A stretch of DNA of 51,090 nt from Pseudonocardiales bacterium (GCA_003244245.1 QHBY01000198.1:1-51090); one strand, 5' to 3'. Counted from the stretch's first letter, positions 8,534-18,302 are shown. A program made the numbers and translations. Notes: generated by a model not told the origin, from the letters alone.

Positions 8534-10033
8534 TCAGCCATGTTCGGCGATGTCGGCGAGGACAGCGGCCAGGGTACGCACCGGTACCCCGGTGCCGCCC
8601 TTGCCGGTGTATCCCCACGGTGAGCCGCTGTTGTAGGCCGGGCCGGCGATGTCCAGATGCGCCCAGGGGATGTCATCGGCGACGAACTCGGACAGGAATA
8701 CGCCAGCGGTGAGCATGCCGCCCCAGCGGTGGCTCGCCACGTTGGCGATGTCAGCGAGCTTGGAGTCCAGATCGGATCGCAGGTGTTCAGGTAGCGGCAT
8801 CGCCCACCCGTTCTCCCCGACCTGCTGGGAGATCGCGGTGACCCGGTCGCGGAACTCTGGAGTGCCCATGATCCCCGATGTGCGGTTGCCCAGTGCGACG
8901 ATCTGGGCGCCGGTGAGGGTGGCGGTGTCGATGAGGTAGTCCGGGGCGTCCTGCGCCGCGCGGACCAGCGCGTCGGCGAGAATCAGCCGCCCCTCGGCAT
9001 CGGTGTTGAGCACCTCGACGGTGGTGCCGCCGTACATCGTGAGGACGTCCCCAGGCCGGTAAGCGGTGGCCGAGGGCATGTTCTCGGCCATCGGTACGGT
9101 GGCGATCACTTCCACCGGGAGTTCCAGCCGGGCGGCGAGCACCGTGGTGACGACCACGGCGGCGGCCCCCGCCATGTCCATGGTCATCTCTTCCATCTTC
9201 GCCGCAGGCTTGATCGAGATGCCGCCCGTGTCGAAGGTGACTCCCTTGCCGACCAGGGCCACCTTCGCTCTGGGCTTTCCTCTGGACGCCGGCGGAGCGT
9301 AGTGCAGCCGGACCAGCCGCGGCGGACGGGACGAACCGCCGCCGACTCCCAGGATGCCGCCGTATCCGTCGCGACGCAGTGCCTTCTCATCAAGCACCTC
9401 GGTGCGCAGGCCGGCCGCCTGTGCCATCGTCACGGCGCGATCGGCGAACGAGGCCGGATAGAGGTCGTTGGGCGGCGTGTTCACCAGGTCGCGCGCGGCC
9501 GCGACCGCTTCGGCCACAGCGATGGCCCGGGCAAGGTCCGCTGTCGCCCCAGCATCGCTGGCCGAGGGAACCGACAGGTCCATCTGGCCAAGCGGCCCGT
9601 CGCCGTTGCGGGACCGGTAAGCGGTGAACGCGTAGCTGCCCAGCGCGGTGCCCTCCGCGGCGGCGGCCAGGTCGATCCGGGACAACGTCGTGACGGCCCG
9701 AGCGGTGCCGGACAGTGCCCGGGATGCTGCGCCAGCGGCTCGGCGCACCTGCTCGCTGGTCGGCTGGCCATCGACCTCGCCGAGACCGGTGGCGATCAAC
9801 AACGGAGCGCTGATGGCGCCGCGAGTGGGTACCTTGATCACCTCGTCGGCCTTGCCTCGGGCACCCAGCATGGCGAGCAGATCGCTGAGTGCACCATCGA
9901 ACGCCGCGTCGACCTCAGCGCTGCCCGGCAGGAGTTGGAGACCTCCTTCGCCGGACATGGTCCCCACCACAAGGGCATCGACGGTCGCGGTGGTCACCGA
10001 GCCATCGGTGAGGCGCAGCGTCGGGGTGGTCAC
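8534..10033 (-). CDS. pepA: Leucyl aminopeptidase (M17)
   Basis: A cytosolic di-metal exopeptidase that removes N-terminal residues from peptides. The 499 residues are a normal length. The metal and active-site motifs are present: [19 protein letters not shown] with the lysine and aspartate ligands, and the M17 signature [14 protein letters not shown]. The N-terminal macro-like domain (about 1-170) is more variable. The GTG at 10033 is chosen because AGGAGA lies at 10039-10044 (minus strand), and it discards an upstream in-frame extension of about 170 codons that reads antisense through gcvT. It is divergent from gcvT by 90 bp, as pepB (Rv2213) and gcvT lie close in M. tuberculosis. Confidence 0.95.
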   Translation of the reverse strand: MTTPTLRLTDGSVTTATVDALVVGTMSGEGGLQLLPGSAEVDAAFDGALSDLLAMLGARGKADEVIKVPTRGAISAPLLIATGLGEVDGQPTSEQVRRAAGAASRALSGTARAVTTLSRIDLAAAAEGTALGSYAFTAYRSRNGDGPLGQMDLSVPSASDAGATADLARAIAVAEAVAAARDLVNTPPNDLYPASFADRAVTMAQAAGLRTEVLDEKALRRDGYGGILGVGGGSSRPPRLVRLHYAPPASRGKPRAKVALVGKGVTFDTGGISIKPAAKMEEMTMDMAGAAAVVVTTVLAARLELPVEVIATVPMAENMPSATAYRPGDVLTMYGGTTVEVLNTDAEGRLILADALVRAAQDAPDYLIDTATLTGAQIVALGNRTSGIMGTPEFRDRVTAISQQVGENGWAMPLPEHLRSDLDSKLADIANVASHRWGGMLTAGVFLSEFVADDIPWAHLDIAGPAYNSGSPWGYTGKGGTGVPVRTLAAVLADIAEHG

Positions 10034-10108
10034 GGTAGTCTCCTCGTTGGTCTGGCCAGAGGATCGCCAATGCGTCGGGGGTGCGGCGGTGGCCGGTACC
10101 ACTGGAGG

Positions 10109-10114
10109 TAGCGT
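10109..10114 (+). promoter_or_regulatory. Candidate -10 of gcvT
   Basis: TAGCGT ends 9 nt before the GTG at 10124. This is slightly longer than the other leaderless-type promoters here, so a leader of about 2 nt is possible. Confidence 0.35.
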
Positions 10115-10123
10115 TCCATAGCC

Positions 10124-11227
10124 GTGAGTACCGACCTGCACCGCGGACCCCTGCACGCCTCGCACGTCGAGGTCGGCGCCACCCTGGGAGCGTTCGGCGG
10201 ATGGGAAATGCCGATCAGCTACCCCGGCGGAGGTGTCGTCGCCGAGCACACCGCGGTGCGGGAGGCAGTTGGTGTGTTCGACGTCACACACCTGGGCAAG
10301 ATCAGCATCATCGGCCCGGGGGCCGCTGACTTCGTCAACTCCTGTTTCACCGCCGACCTCGCCAAGATCTGCCCAGGGCAGGTCCAATACACCTTGTGCT
10401 GCGCCGAGAACGGCGGCGTGGTGGACGATCTCATCGTTTACCTGATCGGCCCGGACGAGGTGTTCTGCGTGCCGAATGCCGGGAACACCGCGGAGGTCGG
10501 TCGCCGGCTGGCCGACGCGGCGCCCCGGGCGGTGCGGGTCGTCGACCAGCAACAGGAGTACGCAGTGCTGGCCGTGCAGGGACCCGGCTCGGCTGAGTTA
10601 CTCGCCGCGGTGGGATTGACCTCCGCCGGGATGGAATACCTGGCCTTTGCCGACGTCGAGTACGACGGCATGGCACTGCGGGTGGGTCGCACCGGCTACA
10701 CCGGTGAGCGTGGCTACGAGCTGTTGCCGTCCTGGGGTAACGCGCCTGCCCTGTGGGAGGCGCTGCTCGCCGCCGCCGGCCCGCTCGGTGGTCGCGCGTG
10801 CGGACTCGGCGCCCGCGACACCCTGCGCACCGAGATGGGCTACTGCCTGCACGGCCAGGACCTGGGCCCCGACGTCACCCCGCTGCAGGGTGGTGTCTCG
10901 TGGGCGATCGGCTGGCACAAGCCGGCCTTCTGGGGACGGGATGCGTTACTCGCCGAGCGACAGCGCGGGCCGTCGCGGCGGCTGCGCGGCCTGCGCGCCA
11001 CCGGCCACGGGGTGCCGCGGCCGCACATGGCAGTGCGGTCCGCGGCGGGTGTGCCGGTGGGGGAGACCACCTCGGGAACCTTCTCGCCGACTCTGGGCAC
11101 CGGTATCGCGCTGGCGCTGCTCGATCCGGGCGTGCGACCCGGGGACCGCGTCGAGGTCGTCGTCCGTGGCCGGGCCCTGCCCTGCGAGGTCAGCACACCG
11201 CCCTTCGTGCCGTCCCACGTGCGCTGA
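10124..11227 (+). CDS. gcvT: Aminomethyltransferase (glycine cleavage T protein)
   Basis: GcvT releases ammonia from the aminomethyl group on lipoylated GcvH and transfers the one-carbon unit to tetrahydrofolate. The 367 residues show the N-terminal [11 protein letters not shown], the folate-domain segments [10 protein letters not shown] and [14 protein letters not shown], and the C-terminal [21 protein letters not shown]. The GTG start lacks a well-spaced Shine-Dalgarno sequence. The other glycine-cleavage genes here are gcvH at 48714-49115 and the shared lpdA at 6952-8364; gcvP is not in the window. The position beside pepA and ilvE matches M. tuberculosis Rv2210c-Rv2213. Confidence 0.93.
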   Translation: MSTDLHRGPLHASHVEVGATLGAFGGWEMPISYPGGGVVAEHTAVREAVGVFDVTHLGKISIIGPGAADFVNSCFTADLAKICPGQVQYTLCCAENGGVVDDLIVYLIGPDEVFCVPNAGNTAEVGRRLADAAPRAVRVVDQQQEYAVLAVQGPGSAELLAAVGLTSAGMEYLAFADVEYDGMALRVGRTGYTGERGYELLPSWGNAPALWEALLAAAGPLGGRACGLGARDTLRTEMGYCLHGQDLGPDVTPLQGGVSWAIGWHKPAFWGRDALLAERQRGPSRRLRGLRATGHGVPRPHMAVRSAAGVPVGETTSGTFSPTLGTGIALALLDPGVRPGDRVEVVVRGRALPCEVSTPPFVPSHVR

Positions 11228-11294
11228 GAGGACCTGACGCCGGTCGTATGGCCGGTATTCGAGTGCGGGACTCCGACCATCCACAGTACAGTAG

Positions 11295-11306
11295 TGGGAC
11301 GTCCTA
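11295..11306. promoter_or_regulatory. Near-palindrome around GGACGTCC upstream of ilvE
   Basis: The segment TGGGACGTCCTA has an 8-bp palindromic core, and its outer dyad continues with few mismatches. It is centred about 40 bp before the ilvE start codon, so it overlaps the expected -35 region of the leaderless promoter. An operator role is inferred from position only. Confidence 0.4.
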
Positions 11307-11327
11307 CCATTTCTGCACACGACGGGA

Positions 11328-11333
11328 TACCGT
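11328..11333 (+). promoter_or_regulatory. Leaderless-type -10 of ilvE
   Basis: TACCGT ends exactly 7 nt before the ATG at 11341; no Shine-Dalgarno sequence precedes the start. Confidence 0.55.
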
Positions 11334-11340
11334 GCTGGTC

Positions 11341-12444
11341 ATGAGCGCCGCGCCACTGTTCACCCGGCTGCCGCACCCGGCTCCGACGACGCCGCAACAG
11401 CGAGCGGAGATGCTCGCCGCGCCAGGGTTCGGGCGCTACTTCACCGACCATATGGTCGAGATCTGCTGGACTGCCGGCCGCGGCTGGCACGACCTGCAGA
11501 TCGGCCCTTACCGCCAGCTTGTGATGGATCCGGCCAGCATGGTGCTGCACTACGGGCAGGCGGTCTTCGAAGGCCTCAAGGCCTACCGGCAGCCAGATGG
11601 CACGGTGGCCAGCTTCCGGCCGCTGGCCAACGCCGCCCGGCTCCGCACCTCGGCCCGGCGGATGGCGATGCCAGAGCTGCCTGACGAGCTGTTCCTCGGT
11701 TCACTGCGGGAGCTGGTGCGCGCCGACGCCGGCTGGGTGCCGGCTGCTGGCGGGGAGGACTCCTTGTACCTGCGGCCGATGCTGATCGCCACCGAGGTGA
11801 GTCTCGGGGTGCGCCCCGCGGCGTCTTACCGATACCTGGTGATCGCTTCCCCGGCCGGCCCGTACTTCCGCGGTGGGCTCAAGCCGGTGAGCGTGTGGCT
11901 GTGCAGCGAATACGTCCGGGCCGCACCCGGAGGTACCGGTGCCGCCAAGTTCGCCGGCAACTACGCCGCCTCGCTGCTGGCCCAGCAGCAAGCCGCTGAC
12001 AAGGGCTGCGACCAGGTCGTGTGGCTGGACGCGGTGGAGCGGCGCTGGGTGGAGGAAATGGGCGGGATGAATCTCTACTTCGTCTTCGGAGAGGGCAGCC
12101 AGGCCCGGCTGGTGACCCCTGAGCTCACCGGCGCGTTGCTGCCAGGGATCACCCGCGATTCCCTTCTCACCCTGGCTCGGGACCATGGCCTGTCCGCCGA
12201 GGAGCGACGGATCTCCACTGAGGAATGGGAGAAGGGCGTCAAGGCCGGGGACATCTCCGAGGTCTTCGCCTGCGGTACTGCCGCCGTGATCACGCCGGTC
12301 GGGCGGGTTGCGCATTCCGGCGGCGAGTTCACCATCGGCAGCGGTACACCCGGCCCCATCACCACTGCGCTGCGCGCGTCTCTCACCGCAATCCAACGCG
12401 GCGCCGCCCCTGACTCGCATAGCTGGATGGTCCCCCTTACCTGA
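11341..12444 (+). CDS. ilvE: Branched-chain amino acid aminotransferase
   Basis: A PLP enzyme of fold type IV that performs the last step of leucine, isoleucine and valine synthesis. The 367 residues align in motif order with the mycobacterial enzyme: [16 protein letters not shown], the PLP-lysine region [35 protein letters not shown] and [15 protein letters not shown]. The ATG at 11341 is preferred over a GTG 9 nt upstream because of the TACCGT hexamer. The gene converges on cobS with a 15-bp gap. Confidence 0.96.
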   Translation: MSAAPLFTRLPHPAPTTPQQRAEMLAAPGFGRYFTDHMVEICWTAGRGWHDLQIGPYRQLVMDPASMVLHYGQAVFEGLKAYRQPDGTVASFRPLANAARLRTSARRMAMPELPDELFLGSLRELVRADAGWVPAAGGEDSLYLRPMLIATEVSLGVRPAASYRYLVIASPAGPYFRGGLKPVSVWLCSEYVRAAPGGTGAAKFAGNYAASLLAQQQAADKGCDQVVWLDAVERRWVEEMGGMNLYFVFGEGSQARLVTPELTGALLPGITRDSLLTLARDHGLSAEERRISTEEWEKGVKAGDISEVFACGTAAVITPVGRVAHSGGEFTIGSGTPGPITTALRASLTAIQRGAAPDSHSWMVPLT

Positions 12445-12459
12445 AGCCACATCCCGCAT

Positions 12460-13209
12460 TCAGCCCAGTGCGCAGATAACGAGGATCACGGTGGTGGTCA
12501 GTTCTGCGGCGGCGCCCAGCACATCGCCGGTGACGCCACCGAATCTGCGGTGGGTGTGCGCTGAGGTCGCGACTACCACCAGCGCGGCGGCAGCTACCGC
12601 TAGCGTGCCCTGCCAGGGTCGTTCTGGGACCGCTACCACGCCGATGACCAGCAGGATCACCGACCAGGCCACTGAGACGGCGGGTGGTTGGCTGCCGGCC
12701 ACCAATGCGCCCATTCCGGCAGCGCGGGCTGCTGGCACCCCGATCCGAGCGCACCAGCCGAAGGCGGCCCGCGCTGCCACCATCGCCAGCACAACGGGGA
12801 TCAGCCGGCCGCTCTGGACGACTGCCCCCAGTGCGGCCGCCTGCGTAGTCAACACCAGCACCAGAGCGACCACCCCGAACGGCCCGGTGGCCCCGTCTCG
12901 CATCACGTCTAGGGCTCGCTGCTGCCCGCCGTAGCAGCCGAGCCCATCAGCGGTGTCAGCCAGTCCGTCCAGATGCATTCCCCGAGTCAACCCGGCCAGC
13001 GCCGCCACCACGACCAATCCAGCCAGCAGCGACGGAGTGCCCACCGCATGCAGCGCGGTCAGCAGCCCAACGGCCAGCAAGCCCAACGCGCCACCCACCA
13101 AGGGCGCCCAGTACAGCGCTTGGCGGGCTACTGCGCGATCCACCTCGGCGGGGGCACCGGCCGGCAAGATGGTCAACCAGGACACCGCCAGCCGAAGCCC
13201 ACCGCTCAC
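12460..13209 (-). CDS. cobS: Adenosylcobinamide-GDP ribazoletransferase
   Basis: CobS (cobalamin synthase) joins adenosylcobinamide-GDP with alpha-ribazole or its phosphate at the membrane. The 249-residue protein is highly hydrophobic with about six membrane segments and carries the family signature [15 protein letters not shown], an acidic presumed metal-binding loop, and [14 protein letters not shown]. The start at 13209 overlaps the cobT stop at 13206 by 4 bp, indicating translational coupling. It is the last gene of a cobU-cobT-cobS run. Confidence 0.94.
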   Translation of the reverse strand: MSGGLRLAVSWLTILPAGAPAEVDRAVARQALYWAPLVGGALGLLAVGLLTALHAVGTPSLLAGLVVVAALAGLTRGMHLDGLADTADGLGCYGGQQRALDVMRDGATGPFGVVALVLVLTTQAAALGAVVQSGRLIPVVLAMVAARAAFGWCARIGVPAARAAGMGALVAGSQPPAVSVAWSVILLVIGVVAVPERPWQGTLAVAAAALVVVATSAHTHRRFGGVTGDVLGAAAELTTTVILVICALG

Positions 13210-14288
13210 CCGGTTGGCAATGGAGCACCTGCAGGTCCGGAGACACCGGCGTCGGCGAAGGTCGCCATCTCAGCGAGTATCCGCACCGCCATCTGCACCA
13301 GTGGCAACGCGACCACCGCGCCCGAGCCCTCGCCCAACCGCATTCCCAGATCGAGGATGGGTGTCAACTCCAGATGCGCCAAGGCCAGGGTGTGCGCGGG
13401 TTCCACCGATCGGTGCCCGGCCACCCACCACTGCCGCGCTCCCGGCGCAAGCTCCTCAGCGAGCATCGCTGCCGCCCCGACGACCACGCCGTCGAGAATC
13501 ACCGGAGTGCGCCGGACCGCGGCCTGGGCCAAGAATCCCGCCATTGCCGCGATATCGGCACCGCCAGCAGTGCGCACCAGCGCGAGAGGATCGGCGATGA
13601 GCGGGCGGGCCCGGCGCAGTGCGTCGCGGATCGCCGCGGCCTTGCGCATCCAGCCGGCGTCGTCGATCCCGGTGCCGCGGCCCACGACCGCCACCGGTTC
13701 GGTCCCGGTGAGCGCCGCGACCAGTACCGAGGCGGGAGTGGTGTTGCCGATCCCCATGTCGCCCGCGACCAGAAGGTCAGCGCCACGGTCGACCTCCTCG
13801 TCGGCAATCGTCACGCCAGCGTCCAATGCCTGGATCACCTCCGCGTCGGTCAGCGCATCCTGAAGGTGGATCGCGCCGCTGCCGCGGCGAACCTTGTGCC
13901 TGGTGACCAGCGGCGGTGCGGTAACGGTGGCCGGGTCGGCAGCGTCACAGTCCACCGCCACATCGACCACCCGCACCGACGCCCCGGCGACCGCCGCGAG
14001 CACGTTCACCGCCGCCCCACCGCTGAGGAAGTTGCCCACCATCTGCTGGGTGACCTCGCTGGGATAGGCGGAGACTCCGTGCGCGGCGATGCCGTGGTCC
14101 CCGGCGAACACCACGACCTGGGGGCGGACGAACGGATGCGGGGGGCAGGCGCCCTGGCAGGCGGTCGCCCACACCCCGAGCTCCTCCAGGCGGCCCAACG
14201 AGCCCGGCGGTTTGGTCAGCTGTTCATGGCGGGCCACCGCTTCCCGGTGGGCTTGCTGGTCGGGTGGCGTGATCCTGGGGAACTGCAC
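13206..14288 (-). CDS. cobT: Nicotinate-nucleotide-dimethylbenzimidazole phosphoribosyltransferase
   Basis: CobT makes alpha-ribazole phosphate, the lower-ligand nucleotide of cobalamin. The 360 residues contain [13 protein letters not shown] near the N-terminus, [17 protein letters not shown], the [11 protein letters not shown] loop and [11 protein letters not shown] near the C-terminus with the glutamate reported as catalytic base in the family. The GTG at 14288 has AGGAGA 5 nt upstream (14294-14299, minus strand). It lies between cobU, 81 bp upstream, and cobS, which overlaps it by 4 bp. Confidence 0.95.
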   Translation of the reverse strand: MQFPRITPPDQQAHREAVARHEQLTKPPGSLGRLEELGVWATACQGACPPHPFVRPQVVVFAGDHGIAAHGVSAYPSEVTQQMVGNFLSGGAAVNVLAAVAGASVRVVDVAVDCDAADPATVTAPPLVTRHKVRRGSGAIHLQDALTDAEVIQALDAGVTIADEEVDRGADLLVAGDMGIGNTTPASVLVAALTGTEPVAVVGRGTGIDDAGWMRKAAAIRDALRRARPLIADPLALVRTAGGADIAAMAGFLAQAAVRRTPVILDGVVVGAAAMLAEELAPGARQWWVAGHRSVEPAHTLALAHLELTPILDLGMRLGEGSGAVVALPLVQMAVRILAEMATFADAGVSGPAGAPLPTG

Positions 14289-14369
14289 TCGGTTCTCCTG
14301 GGTGCTCGGGGTCCGTCGCCTGGCCCATCCTTGCCCATCCATCCTGGTTGCTGGCGGTGCCGGTACCTG

Positions 14370-14894
14370 TCAGCGCAGCTTGACGGCAAGCCCAGCCACC
14401 ATGAGCAAGACCTCGTCACACACCGCGGCGAGCTCGGCGTTCAGCACGCCCAGCTCGTCGCGGAACAGCCGACCCGCGCGGGTCGGAGGTACCACGCCAA
14501 GCCCGACCTCCGCGCTGACCAGCACCAGCCGGACCGGGCACGCCGCCACCGCGGACACCAGTTCGGCGCACCGCGCGCGGCAGACCCGCAGCGTCTGCGC
14601 GTTGCCGTCCCAGGCGCCCGCGTCGTCCAGCTCTCCGGTCAGCCAGGTGGCGATGTCGTCAACCAACACCGGGACCCTGCCGGCGACGCGAAGAACGGCG
14701 GGAAGGTCGGCCGGCTCAACGGTGCGCCAAGCCGGCGGCCTGCGGGCCACGTGCGCGGAGATCCGCGCTTCCCAGTCGTCGTCCTCGCGCTGATGCCGGG
14801 CGGTTGCCAGATAGTCCACCTGCACATCGCTCAGGAGTCCCTCGGCGTAGGCGGACTTCCCTGAGCGCGCACCACCGAGTACCAGCGTCCGCAC
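14370..14894 (-). CDS. cobU: Adenosylcobinamide kinase / guanylyltransferase
   Basis: This bifunctional enzyme phosphorylates adenosylcobinamide and then transfers GMP to it. The 174-residue protein begins MRTLVLGGARSGKSAYAE with the P-loop at residues 8-14. It continues with YLATARHQREDDDWEARISAH, a Walker-B-like VPVLVDDIATWL, and VSAEVGLGVVPPTRAGRLFRD, all typical of CobU/CobP. The GTG start is supported by a leaderless-type hexamer. With cobT and cobS it covers nucleotide-loop assembly; in M. tuberculosis cobU is not in this cluster. Confidence 0.94.
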   Translation of the reverse strand: MRTLVLGGARSGKSAYAEGLLSDVQVDYLATARHQREDDDWEARISAHVARRPPAWRTVEPADLPAVLRVAGRVPVLVDDIATWLTGELDDAGAWDGNAQTLRVCRARCAELVSAVAACPVRLVLVSAEVGLGVVPPTRAGRLFRDELGVLNAELAAVCDEVLLMVAGLAVKLR

Positions 14895-14901
14895 CCGTGT
14901 G

Positions 14902-14907
14902 ACGCTA
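14902..14907 (-). promoter_or_regulatory. Leaderless-type -10 of cobU
   Basis: TAGCGT on the minus strand ends 7 nt before the GTG at 14894. It probably drives the cobU-cobT-cobS run. Confidence 0.5.
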
Positions 14908-14950
14908 CCGTCAGGCGCTCCGGATCGACGGCGTCAGACGGGAGTACGCG

Positions 14951-15145
14951 ATGGCCCTGCGGTGGCGGTACCAGGGGTCGGACGGCGGCCAGGCACCCGG
15001 CCCGGTCATCACTTTCAACGACCAGACCGACGCCGAGCAGTGGCTCGGCTGCGAATGGCAGGGGCTGCTTGACGACGGCGTCGAGGCGGTCACCCTGCTC
15101 GATGGGGAGTCTGTCGTTTACGGCCCGATGAGCTTGCGGCCCTAG
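14951..15145 (+). CDS. Small conserved hypothetical protein
   Basis: A 64-residue acidic protein starting MALRWRYQGSDGG and ending VVYGPMSLRP, with no signal peptide, membrane segment or cysteine pair. I do not recognise a named domain. It has a plausible GGGAG ribosome-binding site 6-10 nt upstream of the ATG, and its length and composition look coding. It is divergent from cobU and converges on the DUF3043 gene with a 34-bp gap. Confidence 0.65.
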   Translation: MALRWRYQGSDGGQAPGPVITFNDQTDAEQWLGCEWQGLLDDGVEAVTLLDGESVVYGPMSLRP

Positions 15146-15179
15146 CGAGTGCAGCACGCCCGACCGGTGGGGGAGCCGG

Positions 15180-15821
15180 TTACGGGATCGGGTCCCCGCG
15201 CTCGATCCGGGGCTTGGGCACGCGCAGCCGGCGCAGCTGGGTCGCCCGGGTCATGGCGTAAAAACCCAGGCCCGTCCCAGACTCCGACGTATCGGGAAAC
15301 CGCTCGCGGACGCGACGCGTGACGGTCCGGCCCAGCAGTACGCCCTCGACGATGATGGCAAGGAGCATCGCCATCGACACCAGCGACACATACTGTTGCA
15401 CGATCGGCGCTGGTACCAGGATCACCACGATCACCAGAAGGGCCAGCGGCATGAAGGCGCCAGCGAGGTGGCGCCGGGAATCCACCAGATCTCGAACGTA
15501 GGCCTTGACGGGTCCACGGTCGCGAGCCAGCAGATACTTCTCGTCCCCCGCCAACATACGTTCCCGGCGGTCCGCCGCCGCGTTGCGGCGCTCTTCCTTG
15601 GACCCGCGCATCCGGCGTAACGCTTCCCGCTGAGTACGCGGTGGGGGAGGCGCCGGGCCGCGCTTGCGGCCCTCAGCCTCTCGGCGGCTTGGGGTGGGCC
15701 TGCCCTTGCCTAGGTTGCGCGCTCGCTGGCCTACGTCATCCGGCTCGGCCGCTGCCTCCACCGTCGGCTCTGGCTCGGGGTCGGTGGCTCCGGAGCCGGT
15801 ATTGCCGCGCAGGAACCTCAC
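15180..15821 (-). CDS. DUF3043 membrane protein
   Basis: A 213-residue protein of unknown function resembling Rv2206. Residues 1-105 are charged and Pro/Arg-rich, including RREAEGRKRGPAPPPPR and KEERRNAAADRRERMLAG. They are followed by the conserved ARDRGPVKAYVRDLVDSRR, two transmembrane helices (about 118-160) and a basic cytoplasmic tail. The GTG at 15821 is chosen because TAGGCT ends 7 nt before it; a longer in-frame reading exists but crosses the promoter region of the divergent Fe-S carrier gene. Confidence 0.88.
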   Translation of the reverse strand: MRFLRGNTGSGATDPEPEPTVEAAAEPDDVGQRARNLGKGRPTPSRREAEGRKRGPAPPPPRTQREALRRMRGSKEERRNAAADRRERMLAGDEKYLLARDRGPVKAYVRDLVDSRRHLAGAFMPLALLVIVVILVPAPIVQQYVSLVSMAMLLAIIVEGVLLGRTVTRRVRERFPDTSESGTGLGFYAMTRATQLRRLRVPKPRIERGDPIP

Positions 15822-15828
15822 GGGGGCT

Positions 15829-15834
15829 AGCCTA
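15829..15834 (-). promoter_or_regulatory. Leaderless-type -10 of the DUF3043 gene
   Basis: TAGGCT on the minus strand ends 7 nt before the GTG at 15821. Confidence 0.55.
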
Positions 15835-15924
15835 GGCCAAGGACCCAGTAAGCCCGCCATCTGCTGGGGGGCGATGAACGCGGACTGTGCCACCATTGGG
15901 GGCACGGAATCACCCGTCGGTTGC

Positions 15925-15951
15925 GGGCGTTCGCGTAGTGTAGAAACGCCC
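15925..15951 (+). promoter_or_regulatory. Inverted repeat spanning the -10 of the Fe-S carrier gene
   Basis: GGGCGTT (15925-15931) and AACGCCC (15945-15951) flank 13 nt containing TAGTGT (15936-15941), a good -10 match. A repressor bound across this dyad would cover the promoter. The regulator is unknown. Confidence 0.4.
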
Positions 15952-15984
15952 GTCCATGCCGAGCGCCGATCCCCAGGGAGAGTC

Positions 15985-16347
15985 ATGACCGTCGAGAACA
16001 TCGTCGGCACCGAGGTGCCCACTCATGGTGTCGAGCTCACCACCGCTGCCGCCGCGAAGGCGAAGGCGCTGCTCGACCAGGAGGGCCGCACCGACATGCA
16101 CCTCCGCATCGCGGTGCAGCCCGGTGGTTGCGCCGGGCTTCGCTACCAGCTTTTCTTCGATGAGCGCGCGCTGGACGGCGACGCCAAGCGGAGCTACAAC
16201 GGCCTCGGCGTCGTTGTCGACCGGATGAGCGTCCCGTACCTGCAGGGTGCTGTGATCGATTTCGTGGACACGATCGAGAAGCAGGGCTTCACCATCGACA
16301 ACCCCAACGCAGGTGGTTCCTGTGCCTGCGGGGACTCCTTCAACTAA
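15985..16347 (+). CDS. A-type iron-sulfur carrier (HesB/IscA/ErpA family)
   Basis: A 120-residue member of the A-type Fe-S carrier family, which passes clusters to apoproteins. The three conserved cysteines are C49 in QPGGCAGLRY and C113/C115 in the C-terminal SCACGDSF. The ATG at 15985 has AGGGAG 5 nt upstream. It matches Rv2204c in position, between the DUF3043 gene and asnB. Plausible local clients are LipA, the Rieske protein QcrA and other cluster proteins, but that is inference. The gene shares a terminator hairpin with convergent asnB. Confidence 0.94.
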   Translation: MTVENIVGTEVPTHGVELTTAAAAKAKALLDQEGRTDMHLRIAVQPGGCAGLRYQLFFDERALDGDAKRSYNGLGVVVDRMSVPYLQGAVIDFVDTIEKQGFTIDNPNAGGSCACGDSFN

Positions 16348-16360
16348 GTCGGCTGTCGAG

Positions 16361-16389
16361 CCCCGTGCACGCGCTACACGTGCACGGGG
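16361..16389. terminator. Shared bidirectional terminator, Fe-S carrier gene / asnB
   Basis: CCCCGTGCAC (16361-16370) pairs perfectly with GTGCACGGGG (16380-16389) around a 9-nt loop. It begins 13 nt past the carrier stop, and the asnB stop codon TAG (16374-16376) lies in the loop, so the last asnB codons form one arm. Confidence 0.7.
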
Positions 16390-18302
16390 TAACGCGGTTC
16401 GGGCACGGCAGGACTGATCCGCTGCTCGATGAAGATGCCGTGCCAGAGCATGAAGATCAGTACAGCCCAGATCCGCCTGCTGTGATCTCGCGGACCCCCG
16501 CGGTGCTCGTCGAGCATCCGGTGCACCGCGGCGAGGTCAAGGAATTCTGCGGTGCCCGAGTCCTCGACGATGCTGCGGGCCCAGTCATGCAGGTCGGTGC
16601 GTAGCCAATGCCGGATCGGCACCGGGAAACCCAGTTTGCGCCGGTTCAGCACGTGTCCAGGCACGATGTCACGCAGCGCTTGGCGCAGGGCGTGCTTGGT
16701 CGTCTCGCGAGTGATCTTCTCTCGCATCGGGATGGTGGAAGCCACCCGGAATACCTCTGGGTCGAGGAAGGGCACCCGCAGCTCCAGCGAGTTGGCCATG
16801 GTCACCTTGTCGGCCTTGACCAGGATGTCGCCACGCAGCCAGGTGAACAGGTCGACATGTTGCATGCGTGCAACCGGATCCCAGCCGGTTGAAGCCGCAT
16901 AGGCGTCCGCGGTGACATCGGTGTGCGAGACACTCGGGTCGTAGCCCCGGAGTATTTCGCGTAGCTGATCGTCCCGGAAGATCCGCGCGTTGCCGTAGTA
17001 GCGCTGTTCCAGCGTCAACGCGCCCCGACGCAGCAGGTCCTTGCCGCGCACACCGTCCGGGATCCGCGTAGAGATCCGTCCCAACGTACGGCGAAGGCCG
17101 CCTGGTACCCGTTCGAACGCGGCCAGCGACAGCGGTTCCCGGTAGATGGTGTAGCCGCCGAAGAGCTCGTCGGCGCCCTCCCCGGACAACACCACTTTGA
17201 CGTGTTCCCTCGCCTCCCGGGCGATGAACCACAGCGGTACCAGCGCTGGGTCGGCCACCGGATCGTCGAGATACCACACGATCAGTGGCAACGCGTCGGC
17301 CAGTTCCGTAGCCGAGACGGTACGCACCACGTGCCGTACGCCGATCGCGGCCGCCGACTCCGCCGCCACGTCCACCTCGGAGTAGCCGGCTCGCTCAAAG
17401 CCGGTGGTGAAGGTGATCAGATCTGGATTATGTTCGCGGGCCAGCGCGGCGATGGCGGTGGAGTCGATACCGCCGGAGAGGAATGCGCCGACGGTGACAT
17501 CGGCCCGCATGTGTTTGGCGACCGAATCCCGCATCGCCGCGGTGATGTCGTCGTACAGCGCTCGCGCGTCGGCTCCCGACTGGATATGACGAGGCCGGAA
17601 ATCGGGATGAAAGTAGCGCTCGGTGACCAGCTCGCCACCGGGGGAGACGGTGAACGACGTGCCGGACTCGATCCTCGTGATTCCGGTGTGCAGGGTTGCT
17701 GGCTCGGGCACGTACTGCAGGGTCAGATAGTGCTGCAGGGCTCGACGGTCCAGGCCTGTTGTTAAGCCCAGCGACGGCGCGAGCTCAAGCAGGCTCTTCT
17801 TCTCGCTCGCAAACGCCATTCCGCCCGGTCCGGCGCAACTGAACAGCGGTTTGATACCGAAGGGATCGCGCGCACCGAAGGCGACCCGAAGCTCGGTGTC
17901 CCAGATGACGAACGCGAACATTCCCCGGAGCCGCTGCACGGCAGCTGGCCCGAAGTGGTGGTATGCCGCGACGACGACCTCGGTGTCACCCTCGGTCACG
18001 AACTTCGCATGGTAGGGCGCGCTTTGCAGTTCCGCGCGGAGTTCGATGTAGTTGTAGATCTCCCCGTTGAACAGGATCGTGTAGCGCTGCGGCGCGTCCG
18101 GCGGACCCCAGCGCAACGGCTGGTGAGAGTGGCCGAGATCAATGATGGACAGGCGGTTGAACCCGAGGACCACGTCAGTGTCGTGCCAGGTTCCCGTCTC
18201 ATCGGGTCCGCGATGGCGCTGGCAGCGCAGCGCAGCGGTCACGTCCGGCTCCCGCTGCGCCGCGTCCTGCTGCGCCGTCAATAATCCCAACAACCCGCAC
18301 AC
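16374..18302 (-). CDS. asnB: Asparagine synthase (glutamine-hydrolysing)
   Basis: AsnB makes asparagine from aspartate, ATP and glutamine-derived ammonia. The 642-residue protein starts MCGLLGLL, so Cys2 becomes the N-terminal nucleophile of the class II glutaminase domain (about 2-210; RHRGPDETG and NGEIYNY are visible). The synthetase domain has the PPi loop FLSGGIDSTAIAAL and SGEGADELFGGY. The GTG start is fixed by the need for Cys2. It is divergent from ctaC and matches Rv2201 in position. The 171-bp gap contains a possible asnB -10, CATACT, at 18359-18364 on the minus strand. Confidence 0.96.
   Translation of the reverse strand: MCGLLGLLTAQQDAAQREPDVTAALRCQRHRGPDETGTWHDTDVVLGFNRLSIIDLGHSHQPLRWGPPDAPQRYTILFNGEIYNYIELRAELQSAPYHAKFVTEGDTEVVVAAYHHFGPAAVQRLRGMFAFVIWDTELRVAFGARDPFGIKPLFSCAGPGGMAFASEKKSLLELAPSLGLTTGLDRRALQHYLTLQYVPEPATLHTGITRIESGTSFTVSPGGELVTERYFHPDFRPRHIQSGADARALYDDITAAMRDSVAKHMRADVTVGAFLSGGIDSTAIAALAREHNPDLITFTTGFERAGYSEVDVAAESAAAIGVRHVVRTVSATELADALPLIVWYLDDPVADPALVPLWFIAREAREHVKVVLSGEGADELFGGYTIYREPLSLAAFERVPGGLRRTLGRISTRIPDGVRGKDLLRRGALTLEQRYYGNARIFRDDQLREILRGYDPSVSHTDVTADAYAASTGWDPVARMQHVDLFTWLRGDILVKADKVTMANSLELRVPFLDPEVFRVASTIPMREKITRETTKHALRQALRDIVPGHVLNRRKLGFPVPIRHWLRTDLHDWARSIVEDSGTAEFLDLAAVHRMLDEHRGGPRDHSRRIWAVLIFMLWHGIFIEQRISPAVPEPRYPVHV

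Noticed and set aside
10034-10552. In-frame N-terminal extension of PepA
   Set aside because: It is antisense to gcvT. The GTG at 10033 has AGGAGA at the right distance and gives a family-typical length.
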